Below are positions 33,900 to 45,987 of a stretch of DNA of 64,000 nucleotides, piece by piece; the first letter of the stretch is position 1, and the number at the start of each line of letters is the position of its first letter. A program made the translations under genes and the position numbers. The notes under the pieces are model-generated. The model made no database searches. It was given only the letters and a program-made list of their open reading frames with translations, and was not told the origin of the DNA. The stretch covers positions 151,873,741 through 151,937,740 of the forward strand of contig CM043945.1 in assembly GCA_014529385.2 (NCBI GenBank). Reading direction: 5' to 3'. This DNA comes from Adiantum capillus-veneris. Its lineage: Eukaryota; Streptophyta; Polypodiopsida; Polypodiales; Pteridaceae.

Positions 33900-34400
33900 T
33901 CCCTTTTAGCAACATTGTATGCAAATAGGTTTCAATTGGTTTGAGGTTTTGTCAGGCTCTAGACATTTGTTCTTTCAATGGTCATCAACACCACAGTTAT
34001 GACAATTTCCTGTTCTAGGCTTCATCATGGGTCTTCCCATGGGAGGTCTGACACCTTGATTAGCTACATAATACATTGGTGCAAGCTCTGGTGGAGCATA
34101 AGTCATGGTTTCTTCCATTGATGGTGGATGTGGACTATACCAGTCTCCTTCTATCATTACTGTAGATGGAATAGGCTCTGCATAGGGTGTAACATGCACT
34201 AATTCTTGTTCATCTCTGACTCCTTCAGAGTGCATGTACTTTACAGGCACTGCATTATGTCCTGGATATGGAGGTTGTTGTCCCAACATAGGTTGAGGTC
34301 TTTCTATACCCATTGGTGGTCTTTGAGATTGGGCCATATTAGGCTGATATCTGTACATGGGTTGTCCTTGTGGCCTCATGGGCACGTACTGAACATTCCC
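33900..34400 (-). pseudogene. Gag C-terminal Pro-rich region and zinc knuckle
   Basis: The frame 34385-33975 is Pro/Met/Gln-rich (PMRPQGQPMYRYQPNMAQ) and ends in CHNCGVDDH-stop-KNKC, a C2HC knuckle with TGA inside. A second incomplete CxxC lies near 33920. The role is nucleic-acid binding of the gag polyprotein. Confidence 0.75.
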
Positions 34401-34522
34401 ATCATACTTTGGTCTGAAGTAGCACTCGTGGGTCTCATGGTTGGTCCATTTACCCTCGATTGCACACCATTTTTATGGCCTAATTGGTTGTCCCTATGGA
34501 GGTATCCCTTGTCCTAGTCCTC

Positions 34523-35302
34523 TCATAGGTGCTTTTTGCATATTGTCATCATGTTTTTCGTCCTTTTTAGCATATCTTCTATGGCTGAGAGTGGTGCCGT
34601 AGCAGTCATTTCTACTTGTGCTGGTTTTTTGGACGCTGTCTTCTCGCTTTGGTTATCCTTAAGTACATCTTCTTTATTGAAGATCTCGCAATTGTCTCCT
34701 AGGTCAATAGCATCTGACACACACGCTTCCAGGGTTGTATGCTTTTTACTATAGAGTATAGCATGAAGTTCCTTGTTTAGCAGTCCCTCCAGAAACAAAG
34801 ATACAAGTCGTTCTTTTGCAGGTATCTCCATTGCTGGGCATCTAGCAATGCATTGTTTCATTCGAGTTGCACAATACCTAGCAGACTCACCATGTTTCTG
34901 TTTAAAGCTATAGATTTGAGCTACCGTATTATGTTTGATCCCCATTTTGGAACAAGCAGGTACAAATCCTTGAGCTAATGTTTTCAAGTCCATGATTGAC
35001 CTTGGTGGAATGTTTTGGAACCATGTCAATGCTTTTCCTTCTAATGTCAATCCAAACCCCTTGAATTGAGTATGGAAATCGAATATACACTCTGCTCTTA
35101 GCACTTGCTTAAAGCTTGCTAAGTGGTCATATGGATCCCCTGATCCACTGTATTTTCTGATCCATTTTTGAAAATCAGCTGGTCTGACACCTCTGTTTGG
35201 TTCAACTCCAGGTCTTCTGGGAGTTGTCACCTGTTCCAAGTCCTTTAAACCAGTCTGTTGGAAATAGTGACTCACGTAGCCCTGTACTGGCCTTAGTGTC
35301 AC
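34523..35302 (-). pseudogene. Ty3-type gag capsid domain
   Basis: It reads WIRKYSGSGDPYDHLASFKQ, LTLEGKALTWFQNIPPRSI, YSFKQKHGESARYCATRMKQ and LVSLFLEGLLNKELHAILY. This is the retrotransposon gag family (capsid) in the expected order, overlapping the end of the N-terminal frame at 35302-35202. Confidence 0.88.
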
Positions 35303-36092
35303 CTAGTTTTCTACGTGATGAGGTGGTTTCTAGTTTCTTCACATTACTCTTAGATGATCTCTCATGGTGTTCATCCCTTGGAATTGTGTCTGGTCCTTGC
35401 CCCAATATCCAATCCCGTATGGAATACCCTTGGTATTTGGTTTGCTCTACCTCCTCAGGAGTCATCATAACAAAGTTGTTGTTATAACAATCCCTAAATA
35501 GGTAGGTTGGTAGGTCTGCTGATCCCTTATTTTTTATCTTGAAGATATAGATGATCTTCATGGCCGTTAATTGTCCTCGTTTGGCATGAGAAGTCCACAA
35601 AAGATCTTTTATGTTTCTATCTTCCCAACAATAGACTCCGATCCTAGGATTATCCGTACGAAGCCGTTTCAAAGGCTTCAAGTCTACTGGATTGTATCCC
35701 TCGAATTCCAAAGTTGGTGGTCCTTCTTTTGCTGACATATCTGGGATTATAGTGTTTACTTCTAACCCCCATTTGTCTATCACGTCAGGGTTTTGGACCT
35801 GTAAATACTGAGTTCCGTTTCGATCCATGTACATTTTTCCTTGTTTGTTTGCCGTAATCTCTTCTTTGAACTCAATAGCATGGTCATCAATGCAAATAGC
35901 ATACTCCTCATTAGGGTCCAAGTAAACCTGGTCTCCATGACGGTTAGTCTTGTAAAAAGATAGTATATGCTTATAGCGCACTTTCGTTCCGGTCTTTGAG
36001 TGAGTTGAGTAAGAAGACATTTCAGATGTTGAATCTGAAAAAGTGTCCGAGACTTCTTCAGCAATTGTGTGCAAGGAATTTCCTTGATTCAC
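35202..36092 (-). pseudogene. N-terminal extension of gag, minus-strand Ty3 element
   Basis: An ATG at 36092 opens 296 codons: a Ser/Thr-rich start (EVSDTFSDSTSEMSSYS), then YKHILSFYKTNRHGDQVYLD, NGTQYLQVQNPDV and GVYCWEDRNIKDLLW. I recognise no named domain. It runs into the gag capsid frame with a frame change near 35250, so it probably forms the front of one long gag. A donor-like AAG/GTGAGT sits about 120 bases upstream. Confidence 0.5.
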
Positions 36093-36914
36093 GCTTTCTT
36101 CGGTAGATACTCTACTGGAGGTTTCTCCGAGTATGCCTGATTTCCTAGTACACGACCAGATCTAAGGTTCATATAGAATTATGAAGCCTTGGATAGAGTA
36201 CTCACCTTTGGATTGACTTGATGTCAATTTACACTTGATTTAATTGCAACTTTCTATCAAGCCACTGATTCCTCGTCTGCAACCTGATTCCTGTATAAAA
36301 TTTGATTAAGTTAGCTATTCTTCTCTAAAGACTGTAGAGTTTTTGGTTTTCTCATGATTGGTCTCTGTGTATCACTTCAAATCGAGCTATGAGAGTCAAA
36401 ATTTGACTTTAGCAGAATTCAAAGGTTTGATCTGCAATCTGGAAACTGAGTGTATCTATACCAATTTTGATCTAATTGAACCCAAAATTTCCCTGTGGCT
36501 TTATATTATGTTGTTCTATCATTGTATAAGTTCAAAAGTAAAAAATGATGTCTCTGGATAGCAGAAGTAAATAATCATGATTTTTTACTTTTGTCAATTT
36601 TTAACACTTTTTTAATTGGTTTGGCAAGAATACAACTTGTTAGAGTCTCTGCGCAAATTGCAACAAGTTTGGACCAATTCTGATCAAGTTTATCAACTGT
36701 TTAGTGTTCGCAGACTCTGATTTCGAGAATCTGGCTTAAGTCTCTCTTTTGGAATCCAAATTTCACCAAAATTGATTTGTGAGGTCTACTTGATGTGCTT
36801 GACCTTGTGGTATACTCAAATTTGCAAAATCATCAAGTTTTGAAGCAAATGAGTCCTCTAAGCTATGCCATGTAGCTATGCACTTTCAAAATTCCACCAG
36901 GCAATGATGGTCTA
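36093..36914. other. AT-rich DNA upstream of minus-strand gag; possible 5' LTR/leader remnant
   Basis: There is no ORF of note. It has the AGTAAATAATCATGATT palindrome-like motif at 36566, related to those at 27030 and 27312, and a splice-donor-like AAGGTGAGT (minus) near 36205. No PBS could be fixed. Confidence 0.35.
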
Positions 36915-37258
36915 GCCTACGGGCCAACAGTGAAGCTCCACGAACATGGAAAACTATAAGAGCTTCCATTATGAAGCAGTTTTTGGCCAGCGATACCAAA
37001 GATAAAGTACTCACCGAATGGTAAAGCTTGAAGCTCTCTCCCTACGAATCCATTCATAAATATGTAGATAAGTTTTGGGACTTACATCTCAAAGCCACTG
37101 TCTTCAAAGAGATGGATTTTGGAGAGAAAAAACAACAATTTTGTACGGGCTTAACTGAAGAAATGGCAAAGTATGTCAACTCCCAAAGGCCACACAATAT
37201 CGGTGGTTATACACCATACTATGGTGGCTTCTTGAAGCGAATGAAGAACTTGATCTAG
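36915..37258 (+). pseudogene. Ty3-type gag fragment
   Basis: The plus frame reads APRTWKTIRASIMKQFLASD, one stop at 37022-37024, then LSPYESIHKYVDKFWDLHLK and FCTGLTEEMAKYVNSQ. This matches the central retrotransposon gag pattern (W..F ... S(I/V)..Y...F..L ... F..GL). No other part of that element is adjacent. Confidence 0.65.
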
Positions 37259-37316
37259 CTCTGTTAATATTCGTCTACCTCTTCAAAAAGAAAAAAGAAA
37301 TGAAGAGAAGAATGAG

Positions 37317-37596
37317 TTATAAAAGAAATAATAGGGATGGAAGGCTATGAACACACTTACAGTTGCATCGAGGATAATAAGCGAGTGAGACATCCCCCCC
37401 ATTAGCAATCACATCGGAGTGACTATAGACATGTTGTACCAAAGCCTGCTTAACAATTTTCTTGCCCACCTCCACTTTGAAATCTAGCACTCGTGCTTTC
37501 CATGCTAAACAAAATAGATTTGTTTTTGAGAATCTTTTCCTCCTTCTTGGTTGCATAAGAACCGAAGAACCTTTGTATATTGTCTGTTGTTGCCAT
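37317..37596 (-). other. Unrecognised ORF with splice-donor-like end
   Basis: An ATG near 37596 (minus) gives MATTDNIQRFFGSYATKKEE in one frame. A second frame covers KIVKQALVQHVYSHSDV and VSLAYYPRCNC and meets ACT/GTAAGTG near 37360. It could be a host exon relic or chance. I cannot name it. Confidence 0.25.
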
Positions 37597-37599
37597 TGA

Positions 37600-38050
37600 C
37601 TATCTATATTGATGGAGTTTGAGATAGTGATAGATCTTTGGTGCTATTTGGCCTCCTTGGGAGACTAATGGCAAGGTTGAATGGGGAGAGAGCACAACAA
37701 CCCCTAGAGCTATTAGATCGGGAAGAAGAAGAAGAAGAAACCATGGCTCTCTCTAAGTGGTAGAAGAAAGCATGAACTTGCTTTCAATGGAGGGAAATTT
37801 AGTTTTGAACGCTTGGTTAATGGATCAAGAGCTTTTGGTGGCGACAGAATGATATATTATTGTAGCTGTCTTTCAGTACCATAACTACATTCAGACCTTG
37901 GGCCCACATATAGATACCTTGAACATCGTAAAAATGCGGTTTTACCTTATGTTCTTCTCTTGCTTTTGTATTTCTTAATTTATTTCTATATTACGTTGGC
38001 TTGTTGTTCATTAGATGCGCCTCCTTTTCTTTCTCCTCAATAAGTCCCTC
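37600..38050. other. Decayed DNA, no identifiable gene
   Basis: A short (GAA)n near 37723-37740 is all that stands out. Confidence 0.4.
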
Positions 38051-39732
38051 CAAATGACCTCCCACATTCTCTAATGCATTTTCCCAACATAAACCAGGTT
38101 CTTTGTAAATGTTGGGTATATGTAGTACAACAACCAGGTACGTCACTTTACCATATGTCATAGACAATGGTACATTCTTGTATGCATAATAGGATATGCA
38201 ATATCATCCCCAATTTCTACATAACCAAGAATTTATAAAGTGTGCATTTTCTTAAACCATTCACCATGGCTGGTCATGTGATTAGATGCACCAGAATCCA
38301 CATACCAGACATTTTTACTAGATTTTTCCACATTTGCAGACATAGTATTCAGCATGTGCTACATCACAAATAGCCTCTCGAGCACATCTTCATTTTTGCC
38401 AGTAGTTGCATAATTGTTTTGCTACCTCATGTCTCGACTATCACGTTCAAAGTGACCATGTGTTCCACATCCCCAACAAACTACATTTTCATGTTGACCT
38501 GAATTATTGTGCTACACATTGGGTCTTGGACTCCCCCTACCTCAAAATTTTCCTTGACCACCACCTATGTTCTAACCATGATTGTTATTTTTTTGTTGTG
38601 CTTGGTGGTTGTTTCTTCCTTGGCCTTGTCCCACGACTTGTACCATGTTCTCTTCCTCTTTCTCTGTTGTTAAAAAGAACCTGTTCAAAATTGCTTCCAC
38701 CTTGCATAGAGGAGTCTTTCTCAAGTTCCTTCTCTTCCACAATCAATATGGACACCAAATCTATAAACAATGGAATGTTCTCTCGAAGATGGATGCCAGT
38801 TTTGAATTGTTTGTATTCAGGACCCAAAAGTCACAGACAGACTTCTGTTGTATCATCACCATTGATTGTAACACCAATTGATGCAAGTGACTCACAAATG
38901 TTCTTCAGTGAAAGTCATTGATGGAAAAACTTTTCTTCTATACATTATTCAGCTCAGTCTTCAACTGCAGCTTCCTTGCCTTGGTATTAGTCACATCCAA
39001 TGACAGCAAAGTGTCCCAAGCCTCCTTAGGAGATTGAGAATCCTATATATTCCCAATCATAGTGTCATGTACACTGAAAGAAAGCCAATACATGACCTTC
39101 CGAGCTCCCTAGTTTCAATCTTTAAATGTCTTAATTTGTGCTGCACTTGCACCTTCCTCTAGCAGTAGTGGTGCTACCTCATGCTCTCCATCAATGTAGT
39201 ACCAATAACCTTTTCCCATAAGAAAATTGGTCATTCTGAACTTCCAAGCATGGAAGTTCTTCTTGTCTAGTTTCTCAATAACAACCTGGTTAAGCCCATC
39301 ATTGTTGGACGGCATGTTTTCACCCTTCACCCAATCTTCGAGCAACTTGCTAAAAATAGTCACCTATCATCTATAAGCACAATCTGCATACACACACCTA
39401 TTTCATTGTACTAAACAGTATATGTGCACACTGTAGCCAAACCAAATCTTTTTGCACCACTATATGCAGATCTGTAGAATCTCGAACCTTAGCGTTTCTG
39501 CACACGCACTCACTCTAACTCCAAAAGGGGGTCGAAACGCGCCCAATATGGAAATCTGGCCGCATAGATGTAGTCCAAAGGACTTTATAGAACCCTGAGG
39601 TGCTCTCTCTCCCAGTGGAATCACCTGAATCGGAGATCGTTGGCGACGGCTCCCAAGAATACTTAAGCCGCTTCCTAGGGTGCTCATGCTTGCTTCTCCA
39701 AGCTCCTATGGCACAACCAGGCTCTGATACCA
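38050..39732 (-). pseudogene. Ty1/copia gag and protease, minus strand, truncated
   Basis: In the minus sense the PBS is followed by gag: VVIEKLDKKNFHAWKFRMTN and FLMGKGYWYYIDG (39363-39115). Then come SPKEAWDTLLSLDVTNTKAR, NICESLASIGVTINGDDT and GPEYKQFKTGIHLREN (near 38820). The knuckle is CWGCGTHGHFERDS (near 38470), with Ser for the last Cys. The protease reads WYVDSGASNHMTSH near 38300. Beyond about 38050 it dissolves; integrase, RT and the 3' LTR are missing. Stops are frequent. Confidence 0.85.
39721..39732 (-). promoter_or_regulatory. Primer binding site, initiator Met-tRNA (minus)
   Basis: TGGTATCAGAGC in the minus sense abuts the LTR. Confidence 0.93.
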
Positions 39733-40193
39733 TGTCAAGAGATAGCGAAGGAGAGAGATTGATCTCTTGCAAGTGAGTGCACACACACACACACACACAC
39801 AAAAAGATGGAGGCAAAAGATTGTACTTCTTCTTCTTCACCAACTTAAGATAAGAGGTCTACAAAACATAAGGGAAAATACCACATAAAAAGGAGCTAGT
39901 ACAATGGTCTAGTAAGAACCACTAGCGAGTGAGGTGTGTAGGCATGTGTGCCATCACTCTGGTAGGTAGACCAGCTCGGTGTAGTCCAGTTGTAGTATCA
40001 CTGGTGAAGATATGCGTATCCACGAAGGTGTGCGAGTGATGATGACTGACGATGATCATTTTCCAGGAGTCGTACATGTTGAGCTTGAAATCTCAATAGA
40101 TAGAAGAAATCTAGACACAAGTTGATCACTCTGTCTCAAACAATGCAACAACGCTGGAGAGACTACGATGAGTTGGCAGCACACTACTTGACA
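39733..40193 (-). repeat. 5' LTR of minus-strand copia element (461 bp)
   Basis: The ends form a perfect 7-bp inverted repeat, TGTCAAG...CTTGACA, and the left end abuts the PBS. A (CA)n run lies at 39779-39800. Confidence 0.85.
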
Positions 40194-40205
40194 CACACCA
40201 AATGG

Positions 40206-41869
40206 TGCACCCGAAGTGTGTCAACCATAGAAGATTGTACAAGCATGTATGTGTAGGCTATAAAATGCATGAAGAGAGCTAGATCATTCATAGAGATCCT
40301 GAGAAGATAGGTAGCAGCTGAAGGGTATGCATTATGTGGTTCTATAGGCCAAGAATGGCTCCATAAAGGGCCAATTATGGTGGTAGATGAAAGAGGTGAA
40401 AGGTGAAATCTTTTTTCATGGATATGAAGAGCTTGAAGTGTTATACAAACAGGTTCAAACGTCTTGTTAAATGGATCCATGGTGCCCAAGGTATGGAACT
40501 TTGAAGTTGGAGATGATTGTAGATTCTAGCCGAACAGGGCAAGTGATGCCAGGTAGTCCGACGTCAAGGTACAGAGGTTTGAAGGTTTGATGGGGCCGTG
40601 TTCACATGCCCACTGGTCCAAGTTTTTTGAAGCGAGAGTGGGCGAGCAGCGACGACACCATCAATGCCCACCTCAAGGGTGATTTTATGTGGAGATTAGA
40701 GCGACAAAGATCTCGAGACCCAACAAGTGGTGGTTCATATGCAGTAGGAGAGCAAGGATGACCAAATTGTCGGTTAAGGGAAAGTTCACCTGCCATCCGA
40801 GGTGTCTTGAGAATGCATAAGATACTAAAATAAGTATGCCATGTGTATGAAATGCAAAAAAATGACAAAAGGGTAGCCCGTGGCCTACACAAACCCAAAA
40901 AAAACAATTTTTTTGGTTTCTTGAAGCTTTTGTAAGCCTTTATAAAGGGGGTTCTCACAGAGTTTAAAGGGCTTCTTGCCATTTTGGTTTGGGGAGTCAT
41001 TTTGTTCCACTTTTGAGAGTTGAGCTATGTGGTGAGCTATCAAGGTGAGGCTATGGTGTTTGTACTGAGCAGGAGTGCTGCCAATTATGATTTTGTGGTC
41101 GCTGAGGGTGTTCTCGCTTGGAGATATCTTGTACATGGTGTTTTTTATGAGTTGAATCCATCATTGTTGTGCAGTTCATGTCAGTTGCCCCTTTCTCCTT
41201 CTCTTTCCTATGTTGTGTGCGTGTGTTTAGGGTGTGTGTCGTCAGTTGTGCCCTCAATAGTTTGTTGTGCACACAGGGATAGAGAGAGGTTGTGTGTGGT
41301 GAAGGACATGAATTGAGTTGTACGGGATGATTGGGCTCTATTTTTGGTTTTGCATCAAGTGTGTGTGTGTGTGTGTGCAAACAATGCTTTCCCTGTGAGT
41401 TGTGCGAGTTTTGATAGTGAACTATAGTGGTTAGGGGTGCTATGTATATCATGGGCTATAGAGAGGTGTGTTGATTGTGTGTTTGTTGTGTTCCCCTCTC
41501 CCCCTTCCCGTCTTCTGGTGCCCCCTAGAGGAGCTATCTCACTCTCCTATCTGAAGCTTGAATTGGTGTTTTGTAACCGACAAGAGATTGGTGGATGGTC
41601 AAAATATTTGATGGCCAATTGTGAAGCTGGAAAAGATGGAGGAGACAAAATTTGGCCTCATATTTATAGGTGTTTAAGACCCTAAAGATTAGCTAGCAGA
41701 TTTCAAGCTATGGAAAGTTGTCGATGCACATGTTGACAGATGCGGAGAGGTTGTAGATGGTGCCACTGCTAATACATAGACGTGCCAGGTTTGGCTCACC
41801 AATTTGAAGATTAGTGATTAAAGTTCATGGCAAGAATTGTAGAGGTAGTTTTTGGAACGGTTTAGAGAA
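40206..41869 (+). repeat. Long direct repeat A (LTR-like), left copy
   Basis: It starts TGCACCCGAAGTGTGT and is clearly alike to 44546-45932 along about 1.3 kb (to the CCCCCTTCCC near 41508). The shared order includes the AGGTAGCAGCT segment, TTTGATGGGGCC, GGGGAGTCATTTT and GTGGTTAGGGGTG. No ORF fits a known protein. The repeats probably are LTRs of the interior at 42435-44545. Confidence 0.65.
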
Positions 41870-41891
41870 GGCTCTGTTTTTGGTTTTGCAT

Positions 41892-41943
<52 letters not shown>

Positions 41944-42434
41944 GTTGTGTGCAAACAATGCTTTCCCTTTGAGTTGTGTGAGTTTTGATAGTGAACTATA
42001 GTGGTTAGGGGTGCTATGTATATCATGGGCTATAGAGAGGTGTGTTTGTTGTGTTCCCCTTTCCCCCTTCCCATCTTCTGGTGCCCCCACAGAGGAGCTT
42101 TCTCATTCTCCTATCTGAAGCCTGAATTGGTGTTTTGTAACCGACAAGAGATTGGTGGATGGTCAAAATATTTGGTGGCCAAGTGTGAAACTGGAAAAGA
42201 TGGAGGAGACAAATTTTGGCCTCATATTTATAGGTGTTTAAGACCCTAAAGATTAGCTAGCAGATTTCAAGCTATGGAAAGTTGTCGATGCACATGTTGA
42301 CAGATGCGGAGAGGTTGTAGATGGTGCCACTGCTAATACATAGACGTGCCAGGTTTGGCTCACCAATTTGAAGATTAGTGATTAAAGTTCATGGCAAGAA
42401 TTGTAGAGGTAGTTTTTGGAACGGTTTAGAGAAG
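41334..42434 (+). repeat. Tandem duplication, units 41334-41869 and 41870-42434
   Basis: Both units run from GGCTCT(A/G)TTTTTGG to GAACGGTTTAGAGAA and are nearly identical. They differ mainly in (GT)n length (41356-41377 versus 41895-41940) and a handful of substitutions. Confidence 0.93.
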
Positions 42435-44545
42435 TGGTTACCCCGGCAAAAGCTGGTTCAAAGTTGAAGGTTGTGCAGGAAGATGTAACTAAAGATTTTA
42501 CTATCTTATTGGACAAGTTTGAAGATTTTTGGAGATTATTATAGGGGTGAAGGTTAATCAGTACTACCTGAAGTTGTCAAAGTTTGTGGAGTGCTTGCAT
42601 CCGATGATCAAGTACAAGGTGGAGTGCGGTGTTGATACCTATGAAGACATGGTGTATCTGGAAAAGAGGAAGAGCCAAAAAGTGAAGAAAAAGATGGAGT
42701 TGGGCTTGCTGAAGCCTGCAAATTATTTGCCTATTGCAGCAGTAGCAGAGAACACTATGGTTCAACAAAAGGTGGTACCAATTGGGCAAAGTGTAAAGCT
42801 TGTTGAGGTAAGGCCAACGGTGATTATGATCCTTGGAGGTTTTGAGCTTATGATGTGCATGTGCCAGTGATAGACGATCTTTTCAAAGAGGATAAGCCCC
42901 TTTTTGAAGCAAACCAGTGTGTGAAAGAGGTAGCAAATGTTGTGTTTCTAGAGAATATTGAAAAGGTAGAGCCTATTCTTGTAGAGAGTCTATATGAAAA
43001 GGTAACAAAGTGAAGCTAAGTTGAAGATGTTGAGGACCTAGAAGGAGATGGAGAGAGCGTGCAAAGCCATGGAGATGGTCAAGCATTTGTGGAGAAGTAA
43101 GAGAATGAGATGCCGATACCGAGTCAATGTATGATGCTGATGAAGATGGAGAGACCAGTTCATGTTTCTAGGAGACAAGTGAGGAAGATAGATCACAGGA
43201 ATCCGCATCCTATGGTGAGGAGACTGAGTCTGATGAGATGATGATGGTAAAGGTAAAGATGCCCTCTTGTTTTTCTAATGATATGGTGATAGCCAATGTT
43301 CAAGAAGAACATGTGGAAGTGCCAAAGCAAATGAAAGATGATATGTTGCCAAAGAGGGCAAGCAATGTTCTAATTGCATCCATGCTGATGAAGATAGGAG
43401 TGGAAATTGTTGTGGGGTGCAATTGGTCCAAAGATTTTCATAGGAGGGCAAAGACGACTCTATGGATAGCCAAGCTTGCCTACCAAGTCGACAAGAGGAT
43501 GATGATGAAGCAAGAAACAAGGGGGTTGGGCATGTTTCAGATACTCATGCTGGATTGGATGTTGATCAAAGGGAAGAGAAACTATTGTTTCTTATGGATT
43601 TCCATGTTGATGCAATGGATATAGGCTCTATGGACAATGTATAATTTGAAAGTGATTTGGATTAGGGGTTTGATGATCCATGGTTGCTATGGAGAAGATG
43701 AAGATACTGGTTGATAAGGAAATTGCGAGGGTACAGATGATCCAAGGGTTAGGCCCTCAATAGGTGGAGGTTTCTTTGGATGAGAAGTGTGCTATGGATA
43801 TGACGGCAGAGGCCGATGTGGAAAAGAGTCCATTGCAACCATATATTGTTTTTAGAGTAGTGCTCACTGCTCTCTTGAGGAGAGCCCCATTTTACTTGGA
43901 TGGGAGGGAGGGTCAAATATGTTGTTAGCCAGGGGAGTCCACTATGTAAAAATTACATATAGCATGTGCAAACAAGAGGTATTTAAATAATCCCTTACCT
44001 GTATATTTTCAGGTATTATATGTATCCCTTATGTATGCATTTTTGTAAAAAAACCTAGCCCTTATGTATGAAAATTTTCACTTTCTCAATTAAAAAAACC
44101 TTTATGTAAGTATATTTTTATGTAAATGTACCTAATTTTGTTTGCAGGTGCTATCTTATATATTTCCTAGTGGACGCCCCATGGTTATCAGACATGTGGT
44201 CATATACGTTCACTTTGAGTGATGGTGTGCTTGATGATATTTGGTATGGAGTGGATGCTTGTTTGTCAATGGGTGTTTGGAGTGTTGAAGCTATATGTTG
44301 GAGAGCAGCTCAATGGCATGCAGTTACAAGCAGATGGAAGGGACCAATGGCAAGTTTTTTATCTAGGTGGGATCTATGTGATGCAAGGGATGGGGCAACC
44401 CACATGAAGTTTGGCAATAGACACGAATAAGACTATCCATATGGTTTTGGGTTGATGATAGTGTTTACCAGCATTTGCATTTTGTAGAAGAATAAAGCAT
44501 GGTTGTGGTTGAACATAAATGCAACTAGGGGGTGGGCAATTATCG
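42435..44545 (+). pseudogene. Interior of non-autonomous LTR-like element with gag-like relic
   Basis: Right after repeat A comes TGGTTACCCCGGC, a possible PBS. A frame at 42529-42870 reads VNQYYLKLSKFVECLHPMIK and YEDMVYLEKRKSQKVKKKM, weakly like a Ty3 gag. Acidic, Met-rich frames follow (43238-43644). No protease, RT or integrase is visible. G-rich tracts at 43900-43912 and 44528-44538 resemble polypurine tracts; the second directly precedes repeat B. Confidence 0.45.
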
Positions 44546-45932
44546 TGCACCCAAAGTGTGTTGGCCATAGAAGATGGTACAAGCAGTTATGTGTAGGCTG
44601 GAAGGTGCATGGCAAAGAGGTAGAGAAGCTACCAAGATCCTAAGCAAATAGGTAGCAGCTAATGTGTATGCATTATGGAATTTTATAGGGCAAGAAGGGC
44701 TCCAGAAAGGGCCAACTATGGTGGTAGACGAAAGAGGTTCAAGGTGCAATATTTTTACCTGGATATGAAGATCTTCAAGTGGTGTAACAATAGATCAACA
44801 CGGCTCGTCAAATGAAGCCACGGTGCCTAAGGTATGGCATTTTGAAGTTGGAGATGATTGCAGATTCTAACCGGATAGAGCAAGTGATGCCAGGTAGTTT
44901 GAGTCAGTTTAGACCTATGGGTGTGTAGTGCTTGAGTTATGGAGCATGTTGGTATTTTTAAATCGGCATTCTAAGTCTTGGAGGTCAAGTTATAGAGGTT
45001 TGAAGGTTTGATGGGGCCATGTTCACCCGCCCACTGGTCCAAGTTTTTTGAAGAGAGAGTGGGTGAGGGTCCATTTCATGTGGAGATTGGAGAAGCAGAT
45101 ATCTTAAGACCCAGCAAGTGGTGGTTCATATGCAGCGAGAGAGGAAGGATGGCCATGTTGTTGGCTAAGGGGCAGTTCATGGTGCTGGGAGCCATCCTAG
45201 TTGTCTTGGGCATGCATAAGATACTAAAATAAGTATGACATGTGTATGAAATGCAAAAAAATTTCCAAAAGAGTCTCCAATGGCCTGCACGAGCCCAGAA
45301 AAAAAAAAGTTTTTCTTTTTTGAAGCTTTTTTAAGCCTCTATAAAGGGGTTCCAACACACTTTAAAGGGCTTTCTTCCATTTTGGTTTGGGGAGTCATTT
45401 TTCTCCATTGTTGAGCATCGAGCTGTGTCGTCAGCTGTTGCTGATGTGCGGCTATGGTGTTTGTACGGAGTAGGAGTGTTGTCGATTGATGATTTTGTGC
45501 TTACCAAGGGTGTGCCAGCTTGGAGTTATCTTGTACATGGTGTTTTTTACGAGTTGAAGCCATCATTGTTGTGCATTTTGTGTTGGTTCTCCCTTTATCC
45601 TTCTCTTTGTTGTGTGCGTGTGTTCAAGATGGGTGGTGACATTTGTGCTTCACTACTAGTCTATTGTTCACAGAGGGATAGAGAGAGGTTGTGTGTGTGG
45701 TGAAGGCCGTGAATCAAGTTGTAACAAGATGATCGGTCTTTGTTTGTGCTGTCGCATCGAGTGTGTGTGTGTACGGTTGTTTGAAAATGATGGTTTCCTT
45801 GTGAGTCATGTGAGTTTTGAAGGTGAACTATAGTGGTTAGGGGTGATGTGTATATAGTGGTTAGGGGTGTATATCTTGATCTATAGAGAGGCATGCTAAT
45901 TGTGTGACGGGTGTGTTCCACTTTCCCCCTTC
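44546..45932 (+). repeat. Long direct repeat B (LTR-like), right copy, truncated
   Basis: It starts TGCACCCAAAGTGTGT after a G-rich tract and follows repeat A until the CCCCCTTCCC at about 45930. There it switches abruptly to a copia LTR end. It lacks the tandem duplication and the last 0.3 kb of repeat A. Confidence 0.65.
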
Positions 45933-45987
45933 CCAACGCTCGAGAGACTACAAAGAGTTGGTAACACAATAGTTAACACACACCAAA
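45933..45987. repeat. Remnant of copia LTR end plus flank
   Basis: CAACGCT.GAGAGACTAC...GTTAACACACACCAAAT closely matches 40150-40203, the end of the minus-strand copia LTR and its flank (CACACCAAAT). Confidence 0.7.

Noticed and set aside
43900-43935. LTR start TGTTGTTAGCC after a G-rich tract
   Set aside because: No second copy of the sequence is visible in the window; repeat B start at 44546 is better supported.
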